A stretch of DNA of 7,201 nucleotides from Verrucomicrobiota bacterium (GTDB taxonomy: Bacteria; Verrucomicrobiota; Verrucomicrobiia; Limisphaerales; JAEYXS01). A model generated the notes under the pieces. It was given only the letters and a program-made list of their open reading frames with translations. It was not told the DNA's origin and ran no database searches. The stretch is taken from contig JAJNBN010000171.1 in the NCBI GenBank assembly GCA_021156225.1, forward strand, positions 1-7,201, read 5' to 3'. Position numbers and translations under genes: made by a program. Shown in pieces: positions 1 through 7,017 of the stretch (its first letter is position 1; each line of letters starts with the position of its first letter).

Positions 1-1977
1 CAGATAGGGTGGTTCCGTCACCTTGAAATCATTGAAGACCTTGAGCGTCTTGGGCTTCTTGATGAACTCCTTCACGATGAACAGGTCGATGCTGCTGTCC
101 AAGTCCGCCTGGAATCGTTGCTGCCCAAAATCAGCGCTGCCCGTAATGCGCAGTTCACCTTCTGGCCGGACGAGATGCAGGTTCGTCACGGAGATCACGC
201 CATTGGTGAAGGCGAAGTCGGTTTTCAGAGAACGGATGGACAGCTCCTGATACGTCACCGGCCCCACGCTTACCCCACCGGCTACCCAGGTGCGCTCCAT
301 CAGGATTTCGTTCCAGTTCGTCGCCTTGCCCGTCCACGGCGGCAATTCCATGCGCCCCTCCAGGTGCAACTTCGGTGCCCTGTCCCACTTGATATCCCCC
401 AGCCATTGTTGGGTGTTGGTGGACATCAGGTGGGCGAGCCGTTGGGCATCCACATCGGTTTCCAGACGGGTCCATAGTTTGCGGTCCGTCACATCCAGCT
501 TGAGCGCTACATCGGCGTCGCCACCAGCCAGGGCGCTTTCCAACGACGTGACTTCCAACAACGGCGCAGTCCAGTGCCCGGAAGTGGCCAGCGAAGGGAA
601 ACGCAACTGCCAGGCACGAAGGTTCTCCGTCTGCAGCTTCCACTGGATGGCGTAAGGGGCCAGCTTCGCCCAGAAGCCCCAGGACGCATTTGTTTTTACG
701 GGTGCGTTCGTCAGTGAAAATTCACCGGAGAGTTTAAGCTTACGCGCCGAGGCCCATTCGGATTTCGGCTGGTCCAGCGTGAGCTGCAGTGACCGGATGC
801 GCGGGATGGGATTCGTGAGCGAGTAGATCACGTGCGCATCCAGTTGTGCGCCCGCCGCCTGCGCCCATTCGCTCCGCACCGCCTGCGAGTTCAGCTTGAA
901 CTGCGTGTCGAGTTCGGACGGGGCATTGGTCTGCCGGATGGTCACGCCACTGAGGTTCAACTGCTGGGCGATCAACTGGCCGTAGGGCAACTGGAGTCCG
1001 CTCAAGGCAAGGTCCCAGTCCGCGCGGAACGGCGCGGGGTTGGTTATCCCATGCTCCAGCCGCACATGCAGCTTGGCCTGTCGAACCACCCCCCATGGCG
1101 TGTGCCCTTGGTCAAAGCGCAGATTTAACTCCGCTTGAAAAAGCCCATTGCTCATCTCCCTTGAATTCAGCGGCGTCGTCAGCTTGAGATTCTCCCAACT
1201 GCCCCACGGCGTCATGGCGGACTTCGCCTCCAGGTTCGCCTCGGCATAAAATGAAGTGGGGTCGAGGGCATCACCGCGCAAGACCAGGTACAGCTCCGGC
1301 GGCGTCTCGAACTGCATGCGGTTCATCGCCTCCGAGACCAACCGCAATTGCCGCCGCCAGGCATCCGGGTCTTTCGGCTTCTTGGGGTCTCCATCGCCGG
1401 TCTTGGGCTTGCGCTCCTTGCGGGCCAGATCGCCCAGTTTGGATGCATTGGAGATGCTGCCGCTCAGGTTCAGATTCACCCCCAGCGTGTTGGCTTTGAA
1501 GTGCATCAGCTCCCACTCGTCATTGGGCAACAGATGGATCTCCGTGGAAACCTTCTCCACTTTCAGGAGTTGGGGCGGCTGGTTGGTTTCGTTTACCGCC
1601 AGTTCCATGCGGCCATCGTTCAGGACCAAGACCCGAGGAACGAACTTGAAACGCTTCAGCGCGATATCATCCAACTGCACCACCAGTTCCCGCGCCTCAA
1701 ACTGCACGCCGCCCGACTGGTTCGTTTCCCCAAGGATGACGCCCTGGGCCACGATGCCCCGCGTCCAGTCCCAGCGAAGTCTTTTGAAATGAAGCTCGAT
1801 GCCGCGTTCCCGCAACCCGGCCAGGATGGGTCCCTGCACGGTCTCCGGCACCCCCACACGCGTCAGGTGGATCACCAGGCAAACGACGAACAGCACCAGC
1901 AAAAAGAACCCGATGCGGCACCAGCGGAAACACATCCGGCAGTTCCGCCAGAAACGGCTCTGGACACGTGCGGCCAT
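1..1977 (-). CDS. AsmA/TamB-like large inner-membrane-anchored periplasmic protein, C-terminus beyond the window
   Basis: The frame is open from ATG at 1977 to the left edge: 659 codons with no stop, so the gene is partial. Residues 1-21 are Arg/Cys-rich and basic. Residues 22-38 (GFFLLVLFVVCLVIHL) form one membrane helix, giving a cytoplasmic N-terminus and a periplasmic body. After it comes a pattern typical of AsmA/TamB-like proteins: a 'gi.l.f..l.wdw..Giva..v.lG' segment at about 59-83, then a 'l...dG.mel' strand at about 116-127. The rest is predicted mostly beta, with alternating strands such as VNLNLSGSI and LHLEGRMEL. A charged Lys/Pro linker lies at about 183-206. TPWG...KL occurs twice (from residues 256 and 293). 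The start is 1 nt downstream of the DUF4340 stop (TGATATG), with no clear Shine-Dalgarno, so translational coupling is likely. By family knowledge, AsmA-like proteins support envelope or lipid homeostasis between the membranes; the role here is inferred. It could instead be another repetitive beta-rich envelope protein. Being an intact coding frame is near certain; the family call is moderate. Confidence 0.8.
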   Translation of the reverse strand, partial: MAARVQSRFWRNCRMCFRWCRIGFFLLVLFVVCLVIHLTRVGVPETVQGPILAGLRERGIELHFKRLRWDWTRGIVAQGVILGETNQSGGVQFEARELVVQLDDIALKRFKFVPRVLVLNDGRMELAVNETNQPPQLLKVEKVSTEIHLLPNDEWELMHFKANTLGVNLNLSGSISNASKLGDLARKERKPKTGDGDPKKPKDPDAWRRQLRLVSEAMNRMQFETPPELYLVLRGDALDPTSFYAEANLEAKSAMTPWGSWENLKLTTPLNSREMSNGLFQAELNLRFDQGHTPWGVVRQAKLHVRLEHGITNPAPFRADWDLALSGLQLPYGQLIAQQLNLSGVTIRQTNAPSELDTQFKLNSQAVRSEWAQAAGAQLDAHVIYSLTNPIPRIRSLQLTLDQPKSEWASARKLKLSGEFSLTNAPVKTNASWGFWAKLAPYAIQWKLQTENLRAWQLRFPSLATSGHWTAPLLEVTSLESALAGGDADVALKLDVTDRKLWTRLETDVDAQRLAHLMSTNTQQWLGDIKWDRAPKLHLEGRMELPPWTGKATNWNEILMERTWVAGGVSVGPVTYQELSIRSLKTDFAFTNGVISVTNLHLVRPEGELRITGSADFGQQRFQADLDSSIDLFIVKEFIKKPKTLKVFNDFKVTEPPYL

Positions 1978-1978
1978 A

Positions 1979-3799
1979 TCATTTCGAACCCGGCAGCCGG
2001 GGTGCGTTCAGATAGGTGGCGATATATTCGTGCAGGACCTGCGGCATTTCAAACACCACCGGTTCACCGTTCAGGACGATCGCGGCGTAAGCGTTGCGCG
2101 TGGGCGTGAGATTGCCGATGCGCAGCATCAATTTCTCTTCCGGGCCCCCGTTGCGTTGCAAGGTTAGCGTGATGCCATGAGACTGGGTGTTCACGCCATA
2201 TTTCCCTGCCGCCGCCGGACCGCGCTCGATCCAGCGGACCGCCTGCATCTCGCCCAGCCGGTGGACGGTTTCTTCCACCGCGAACGGATTGACCATCCCC
2301 TGAAAACCTTCGCCCAGGGACCAGATGCTCTTGGCATTTCGCACCAGCTCCTGCTTGCGTCCCTCCTGTTCGATGCTGATGCGTTTGACGTCATTCGTAT
2401 TGAATTTCCAGACCCGCCGGTCGCGCAGATGAAAGAGCGTCCGAGGCAGCTTGCGGGCGACCCCGTCCAGCAGACTGTAAGCCGATGATTCATCCACCCG
2501 CCGCGCGAATATCTTGATGCCTTCGACTTTGCCCAGTTCAAGTTGCGCGATGATGGCGTTGGTCCCGGCCGTTGCCGCATTCGTGCCACCCGCGGACAAG
2601 GTGTAGCTGTGTGCGGGAACGGCCAGTCCGTAATCCTTCCAATCGGTCACGTTGTCCTTCTCGAAGTCGAGCACGTCCAAGTTGTTCAGGTTCATCAGCA
2701 TCTCGTTCACCAGCACCGTATCGACCACGAAATTCGTCTCATCCAGTACCATCCACATCCCGTTCGTCTGCCGTTGCAGCCGGAAACGCTCGTCGCTTTG
2801 CACTTCGATCAGGTCCGGCACACTCGGGGCAAAAGTCAGCAACCGGCGTTCCCGGAAATCCAGCCATTGGCTGCGCAACGTCTCCACCCATGGTTCTTGC
2901 CGCACCACGACGAGATTCGTGTGGCTGGAACGCAGCGCGAGGATGTCTTGCTGATCCTTGAGCGGCAGGCCGAACTGCAGACCGAAGACATGATTCGTCC
3001 CCTGACCCAACAGCAGTTCCAGTTCGGGCGGTTTGAAACCGAACTTCTCCAGTTCCGTGGCCAGCGGATTATCGGTGGCGAAAAATTTCACGTCCCAGTC
3101 GCGCCATTGCTGGATCATGTCTTTGATCCGCACATTGTCGGCCCGCGCGGTGATGGGTTTGGTGATGCGCCACATCTGGTTGGTATCATCCCGTTGGAAT
3201 TCCGTGACCCGGTTGCCGGCATGGATCTCGATGCGGTTAAAGACCATGCCGCCCGGCATCAGGAAACGGTCACGCCACGAGGCGGAAGTAGGGGGCAGCA
3301 GATTGCCGATCTTCGCATCCACCAGATACGCCACGATCTCATCACCCAACTGCACGTAACGCTGGCCACCAACGGGCGTTTCATTGCCGATCTTCACCTC
3401 GATGCGCTCGTTGTTCTGGACCAGGGTGAATTGGGCTCGCGGCGGTTGCAGGCCGTAGTCGGCGAGGCCGTGCGGCGACTTCGCCAGTTCCGTCGCCGGG
3501 ATGGTGGTGGTGTAATTCAGTTCCGCACACGCATCGAGGAAGTTCTTTGCCTGCGGTTGCCAGGCCGGATAAACGACCGGCGCGATCATCCTCCAAGTGC
3601 TGTTCGTACGCTCCAAGGTGACAGAGTTCGTGCCCACTTGGACTTCGATGCGGGAAACCAGCCCCTGTTGCAATTTATTCAACAACCGGTGCTGGACCGG
3701 ACCCGCCGGGGGACCGCTCTGGCCTCGTTCGAAGAAATAGATAAACGCAAAGAGCGCGACCGCCGTCGCCACTATGCTCCATGTGTTTTTGGTGTTCAT
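1979..3799 (-). CDS. DUF4340-type membrane-anchored periplasmic repeat protein, ABC transporter-associated
   Basis: 606 residues from ATG at 3799. The frame stays open upstream to 3892, but that extension overlaps the GldG-like gene by 76 bp and reads as low-complexity shadow. The ATG at 3799 directly precedes a good signal anchor: MNTKNTW, then hydrophobic residues 7-23 ending FFERG. The remainder is periplasmic and built from four tandem modules of about 140 residues (about 48-187, 187-327, 328-467, 470-600). Each has an 'R/L-I-x-[VI]' strand, a Trp strand (W69, W210, W349, W493), a helix and a [YF]G[LFV] motif (115, 253, 389, 534). Modules 1, 3 and 4 also carry a clear 'IG/LG' strand near their ends. 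This fits the DUF4340 family, usually encoded beside Gld-type ABC transporters; its biochemical role is unknown. It is probably an accessory subunit of the transporter encoded upstream. The gap after the GldG-like stop is 17 nt, with only a weak GGA near the start. Thr-Asn dipeptides are unusually frequent (10). Confidence 0.88.
   Translation of the reverse strand: MNTKNTWSIVATAVALFAFIYFFERGQSGPPAGPVQHRLLNKLQQGLVSRIEVQVGTNSVTLERTNSTWRMIAPVVYPAWQPQAKNFLDACAELNYTTTIPATELAKSPHGLADYGLQPPRAQFTLVQNNERIEVKIGNETPVGGQRYVQLGDEIVAYLVDAKIGNLLPPTSASWRDRFLMPGGMVFNRIEIHAGNRVTEFQRDDTNQMWRITKPITARADNVRIKDMIQQWRDWDVKFFATDNPLATELEKFGFKPPELELLLGQGTNHVFGLQFGLPLKDQQDILALRSSHTNLVVVRQEPWVETLRSQWLDFRERRLLTFAPSVPDLIEVQSDERFRLQRQTNGMWMVLDETNFVVDTVLVNEMLMNLNNLDVLDFEKDNVTDWKDYGLAVPAHSYTLSAGGTNAATAGTNAIIAQLELGKVEGIKIFARRVDESSAYSLLDGVARKLPRTLFHLRDRRVWKFNTNDVKRISIEQEGRKQELVRNAKSIWSLGEGFQGMVNPFAVEETVHRLGEMQAVRWIERGPAAAGKYGVNTQSHGITLTLQRNGGPEEKLMLRIGNLTPTRNAYAAIVLNGEPVVFEMPQVLHEYIATYLNAPRLPGSK
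2000..3658 (-). repeat. Four tandem protein modules of about 140 residues within the DUF4340-type protein
   Basis: Aligning the protein with itself by eye gives four copies. The opening strands are RIEV (50), RIEI (189), LIEV (330) and RISI (473), spaced 139, 141 and 143 residues. The invariant Trp residues are 69, 210, 349 and 493. The YGL/FGF/YGL/YGV motifs start at 115, 253, 389 and 534. A junction motif of the form [WFL]R[DE]R precedes copies 2, 3 and 4 (WRDRFLM at 175, FRERRLLTF at 315, LRDRRVWKF at 458). The copies are divergent at amino-acid level and are not visible as DNA repeats, so the duplication is old. Confidence 0.75.
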
Positions 3800-3816
3800 C
3801 AGTTCCGTTTTTCCAT

Positions 3817-5301
3817 CTACTGCTGCCGTCGCATCCAGACCAGCAGGCCAAAGATAAAGACCCCGCCGGGCATCGCCCCCAGCATGATCCACCGCAGGAA
3901 CAGCATCTGCGAATCGTTGACGGACAATTGATACTCGGTAAAGGCCCGCGGCCCGATGGAGCCGAGCAGGAAGGAGCGGTCCAGCAGCCAGTTGATGGAT
4001 TGCCGCGCGAACTCTTCGTTGCCCGGCAGGATCATGAACTGGTTGTTCAGCATGCCTGAATCACCCGCCACCACCATGCGCGTGGCACCGCGTTGCAAGG
4101 CCACATTCCGCAACCCGCCCTTCTCCACCGCTACCGCCAGGGACAGAACACCTTTGCGGTCTTGCTCACTCGGATAGGGCGCTACCACACCGGGACGGAA
4201 ATCCGTGCGGGCTTCGCCCGATGGTCCCGTGGTCAGCAACTCCGTCACCTGCGCGGAATCCGCCTGCGCTTTGCCCGGCAGACGGCCCACGGAACGCGGG
4301 TAGAACATATAGATACGGTCCTTTGATTGCGTGATCGGATGCGAGCCGGTGTTCTCGATCATCAGGACGTTGCTCTCCTGCATGTTGGGCTTGTCAAACA
4401 CCACATCCTTGCCCAAGGCCACTCCCCACTTGTCCATCAACTGTTCCCAGCCCGGTTGCGAACGGATGTTCAGCAGCAGCAAAAGGCGTCCACCCGTGCC
4501 CAGATAGCGGTGAATGCGTTCGAGCTCGGAAGTGAGCGGTTCATGACGCGGACCGGCGATGACGAGCAGATCGCAATCCGCTGGCACCTCCAGATCGACG
4601 GACCGCTGCAGGTCCAGCGGCTTCATCTTCACGTTGTTGTTCTCCAGCAGCTCGGCAAACTTCTGATAACCATGCTCCGTATCCTTCTGGGGATCATGCT
4701 CGTCATGGCCCACCAGATAATAGGCGATGTAAGGCTTGGCGCTGCTGACCGCGAGCAGCTTGGAAGTGAAGAACAGCTCCCCTTTGAACGCCTTGCGCTT
4801 CACCTCATTACTCTGCCCTTTCATCAACGCGCTCATGTCCAATTCCGACAACTGCCCCTGGCTCACGAAGTCCGACCGGTCGTTGGCGGCAAAAATGACA
4901 AGGTCCTTGCTGCCCTGCGAGAGCTTGTATTTGGCGATGATCTCGGTCGCCCCCGCCGGGTCGTTTGCATAGTTCACTGCCCTCACTTTTATATGCGGGC
5001 TCAGCGCGGCATACTCTTTGAGCATGGACCGCACATACGGATAGAGCGGCTCTTCCGGATTGAAATAGATGATGACCTGGACATCGTTCGTCAGGGATTT
5101 GATGACCTGCAACGTGGTCGGCGTGAGCTGGCCTTCACCCGATTTGCTCACATCATGGCGGATGAAGTGCCGCAAGGAGAGATAGTTCACCATCACCAGA
5201 ATGGCCGTCACCGCCACGATGGCCAGCAGCACATGAAAGCCGATGAACCAACGGCGGCCGGTGGAAAAACTGGGTGCTGAATGGGACGGTTCCATGCTCA
5301 T
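3817..5301 (-). CDS. GldG-like auxiliary component of an ABC-2 type transporter
   Basis: 494 residues from the ATG at 5301, which overlaps the permease stop as ATGA, the usual layout for coupled translation. GTG at 5307 and ATG at 5295 are in-frame alternatives; the latter has GGTGGA about 7 nt upstream, so the start is uncertain by a few codons. A membrane helix at about 18-41 follows the basic GRRW. The periplasmic body shows the GldG/ABC_transp_aux pattern: LTPTTLQVIKSL (59-70), an aromatic beta strand VQVIIYF, KEYAALSPHIKV (95-106), and YYLVGHDEHD (194-203), where the family usually has GHGE. Next come a 'DLLVIAGP..PLTSELERI..YL..GGRLLLLL' block (244-277) and VVAGDSGMLNNQF (410-422). A C-terminal helix at about 468-490 ends in MRRQQ, so both ends are membrane-anchored. 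The length is usual for GldG. The family is required for gliding in Flavobacterium; elsewhere the substrate is unknown. It most likely acts with the ATPase and permease encoded just upstream. Confidence 0.9.
   Translation of the reverse strand: MSMEPSHSAPSFSTGRRWFIGFHVLLAIVAVTAILVMVNYLSLRHFIRHDVSKSGEGQLTPTTLQVIKSLTNDVQVIIYFNPEEPLYPYVRSMLKEYAALSPHIKVRAVNYANDPAGATEIIAKYKLSQGSKDLVIFAANDRSDFVSQGQLSELDMSALMKGQSNEVKRKAFKGELFFTSKLLAVSSAKPYIAYYLVGHDEHDPQKDTEHGYQKFAELLENNNVKMKPLDLQRSVDLEVPADCDLLVIAGPRHEPLTSELERIHRYLGTGGRLLLLLNIRSQPGWEQLMDKWGVALGKDVVFDKPNMQESNVLMIENTGSHPITQSKDRIYMFYPRSVGRLPGKAQADSAQVTELLTTGPSGEARTDFRPGVVAPYPSEQDRKGVLSLAVAVEKGGLRNVALQRGATRMVVAGDSGMLNNQFMILPGNEEFARQSINWLLDRSFLLGSIGPRAFTEYQLSVNDSQMLFLRWIMLGAMPGGVFIFGLLVWMRRQQ
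5298..5301 (-). promoter_or_regulatory. ATGA stop/start overlap between permease and GldG-like gene
   Basis: On the minus strand ATGA contains the preferred ATG of the GldG-like gene and the TGA stop of the permease. This 4-nt overlap is typical of translationally coupled subunits and argues for stoichiometric production of the two membrane proteins. Confidence 0.6.
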
Positions 5302-6050
5302 TTCCACCGCCTGCTTTCCACGACCTTGAGGGTGAGATAAAGGAACAGCGCCGTCAGGCTGACGTAAAAGGTGATGTGCCGCGTATCGACCACTCCGCGC
5401 ACGAAATCCAGCATGTGGTCGAACATGGAGACGTGCGAGGCCACTTTGGACAGCCAGGTGTCGCCCAAGGGGATCATCTTAGAAACGAAACTCAGGAAGA
5501 AGAGGCACAAGCCCATGCCGAACGCGTTCATGGCCGCCAGGATCTGGTTCCGCGTAAGCGAGGAAGCGAAGATGCCCATGGACATGTACAGGCAGCCCAA
5601 CAGGAATATTCCGAGAAACGTCGTGGACAAGGGTCCCGTGGCCACGGCCTCAGGAGCGGCGGAGTTCCGCTTGATGATCAGCGGGTAGGCCAGTAACGGC
5701 AACCAGGTGATCAGGAAGAAGATCAGATTACCGGTGAACTTGGCCAGGACGACTTCCAGATCGCTCACCGGCGTGGTCATCAACGTCTCGTAGGTTCCGC
5801 TGGCGCGTTCCAGCGCGAAGCTGCGCATGGTGATCACCGGTGCCGCCAGCAACACGATGAGCCAGAAGAAAGCCGTCTCGTAAAAAAGCTCCACAATGGG
5901 AACCGCCGCCGGTGTCGCATTCAGCGACTCCAACATCAACACCATGCTGAAGCCGAACAGGAAAAGCACACCCGCCATCACGGCATAGCCTGTCAGGGAG
6001 ACGAAGAAGGCGCCCAGTTCACGGCGCACGAGAGTCACAAACGTTTGCAC
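5298..6050 (-). CDS. GldF-like ABC-2 type transporter permease
   Basis: 250 residues starting at GTG 6050, 1 nt after the ATPase stop, with a strong Shine-Dalgarno (GAGGAGGG) 8 nt upstream that fixes the start. Six membrane helices are visible at about 20-41, 57-74, 104-126, 141-163, 170-190 and 226-244, the standard ABC-2 permease topology and length. After helix 2, PVITMRSFALERASGTYETL (71-90) followed by MTTPVSDLEVVLAKF is the conserved amphipathic segment of the GldF/NosY-type ABC-2 family, expected to contact the ATPase. The N-terminal VTLVRRELGAFF is also typical: a cytoplasmic amphipathic helix before helix 1. Only one permease gene is present, so a homodimer paired with two ATPase subunits is the simplest arrangement, possibly with the GldG-like protein as an additional membrane subunit. 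The substrate cannot be read from the sequence. Confidence 0.93.
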   Translation of the reverse strand: MQTFVTLVRRELGAFFVSLTGYAVMAGVLFLFGFSMVLMLESLNATPAAVPIVELFYETAFFWLIVLLAAPVITMRSFALERASGTYETLMTTPVSDLEVVLAKFTGNLIFFLITWLPLLAYPLIIKRNSAAPEAVATGPLSTTFLGIFLLGCLYMSMGIFASSLTRNQILAAMNAFGMGLCLFFLSFVSKMIPLGDTWLSKVASHVSMFDHMLDFVRGVVDTRHITFYVSLTALFLYLTLKVVESRRWK

Positions 6051-6051
6051 G

Positions 6052-7017
6052 TTAGAAACCCTCCTCTTCTTTATCCGTCCGCGTGATGCGCACGAAGATG
6101 TCTTCCAGCGAATGCCGGTTGCGCGTCAGTTCGCGCAGCTTCCAGCCTTTGCGGTTCACCGTATCGAACACCACCTGCCGCAAGTCCACGCCTTCCCGCC
6201 CCGTCAGGGAGCAGCGCAGGAAATCACCTTCCGAAGGGGCGATGTCAAAATATTCAACCTCAGGCAATTGTTCCCAGCACAGCTTCAGCTCTGCCTCCGG
6301 CGCCGCGATCTCCGCCACCACCTGGCTCTCCTGGCCCACCAGTTTCCGCAAATTATCCGGGGTGTCCGACGCCATGATGCGACCATTCCGGATGATCACC
6401 ACCCGGTTACAGATCATCTCCACCTCCGGCAGGATGTGGGTGGAGATGAGAATCGTATGCTTCCCCGCGAGACTCTTGATAAGCTGGCGCACGGAGCGGA
6501 TCTGATGCGGGTCCAGCCCGATGGTCGGCTCATCCAAAATGATCAGGTCCGGCTCGTGAACCAGGGAATCCGCGAGGCCCACCCGTTGCCGATAACCTTT
6601 GGACAAGGTGCCGATGACCTTCGAGGCCACGTCTTGCAGGGAACATTGCTCCGTCACCACGTCCACGCGTTCGCGGCTGCGTGCCCGGGAGAGGCCTTTC
6701 AAGCGCGCACGGAATTTCAGGTACTCCCGCACCCGCATGTCCGTATGGAGTGGATTGTTCTCCGGCATGTAGCCGATCCGGCTCCGGACCTCATCCGCCC
6801 GGGTGAAGATGTCATGACCGGCAACCTTGGCCGAACCGGAAGTGGCCGCCATGAAGCAAGACAGGATGCGCATAGTCGTGCTCTTCCCGGCCCCGTTGGG
6901 ACCGAGGAACCCGGCGATCTCACCTTTGCGCACGTTGAAGCTCAACCCGTCGATCGCGGTATGCCCGGCATAACGCTTCGTCAGGTTTTCGACTTCAATC
7001 ATCCAATCGTCACTCAT
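6052..7017 (-). CDS. GldA-like ABC transporter ATP-binding protein
   Basis: 321 residues from ATG 7017. Walker A is GPNGAGKST (39-47). The Q-loop region reads YMPENNP (83-89), with Glu where many ABC ATPases have Gln, as is usual in the GldA-like subfamily. The signature is LSKGYRQR (138-145), the LSGGQ variant common in this subfamily. Walker B is LIILDEP (158-164), with catalytic Glu163 and D-loop GLDP (167-170). The H-loop is ISTH with His194. All catalytic elements are intact. Residues from about 220 to the end form the C-terminal extension found in ABC-2 exporter ATPases, closing with LEDIFVRITR. It is cytoplasmic and powers the permease encoded 1 nt downstream. The start is the first ATG after an in-frame stop, with no convincing Shine-Dalgarno at normal spacing (GGGAG lies 15 nt away). 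The ATG of residue 6 (MIEVENLTKRY) is a plausible alternative. NosF-like and other ABC-2 exporters share these motifs; the Gld assignment rests on the GldG-like neighbour. Confidence 0.95.
   Translation of the reverse strand: MSDDWMIEVENLTKRYAGHTAIDGLSFNVRKGEIAGFLGPNGAGKSTTMRILSCFMAATSGSAKVAGHDIFTRADEVRSRIGYMPENNPLHTDMRVREYLKFRARLKGLSRARSRERVDVVTEQCSLQDVASKVIGTLSKGYRQRVGLADSLVHEPDLIILDEPTIGLDPHQIRSVRQLIKSLAGKHTILISTHILPEVEMICNRVVIIRNGRIMASDTPDNLRKLVGQESQVVAEIAAPEAELKLCWEQLPEVEYFDIAPSEGDFLRCSLTGREGVDLRQVVFDTVNRKGWKLRELTRNRHSLEDIFVRITRTDKEEEGF
6059..6066 (-). promoter_or_regulatory. Strong Shine-Dalgarno for the permease GTG start
   Basis: The minus strand reads GAGGAGGG here, within the last codons of the ATPase gene (Glu-Glu-Gly), exactly 8 nt before the GTG at 6050. 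It is the only near-consensus ribosome binding site among the junctions in this window. It decides the GTG start and may compensate for the weaker start codon. Confidence 0.75.

Noticed and set aside
1348..2109. 253-codon plus-strand frame spanning the DUF4340/AsmA-like junction
   Set aside because: In register with the AsmA-like gene and an antisense shadow of it; the last part covers the end of the DUF4340 gene. No protein-family signal.
3800..3892. N-terminal extension of the DUF4340 frame to 3892
   Set aside because: It would add 31 residues lying mostly inside the GldG-like gene and bury the signal anchor. ATG at 3799 places a normal anchor at the N-terminus.
2543..3931. 462-codon open frame on the plus strand opposite the DUF4340 gene
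   Set aside because: It is in exact codon register with the minus-strand gene, so a stop needs a sense TTA, CTA or TCA codon, which are rare in this G+C-rich gene. The product is His/Arg/Gln-rich with no domain pattern. The opposite strand has clear motifs and repeats.
4327..5280. 317-codon open frame on the plus strand opposite the GldG-like gene
   Set aside because: Same in-register antisense effect; the composition is His/Gln/Arg-rich (for example a HHHQNGRHRHDGQQH stretch near its end) and lacks family features, while the minus strand encodes a recognisable GldG-like protein.
6760..6775. Loss of the Q-loop glutamine in the ATPase (YMPE) as a sign of inactivity
   Set aside because: Glu at this place is usual in GldA-like ATPases, and Walker A, Walker B Glu163 and His194 are all present.
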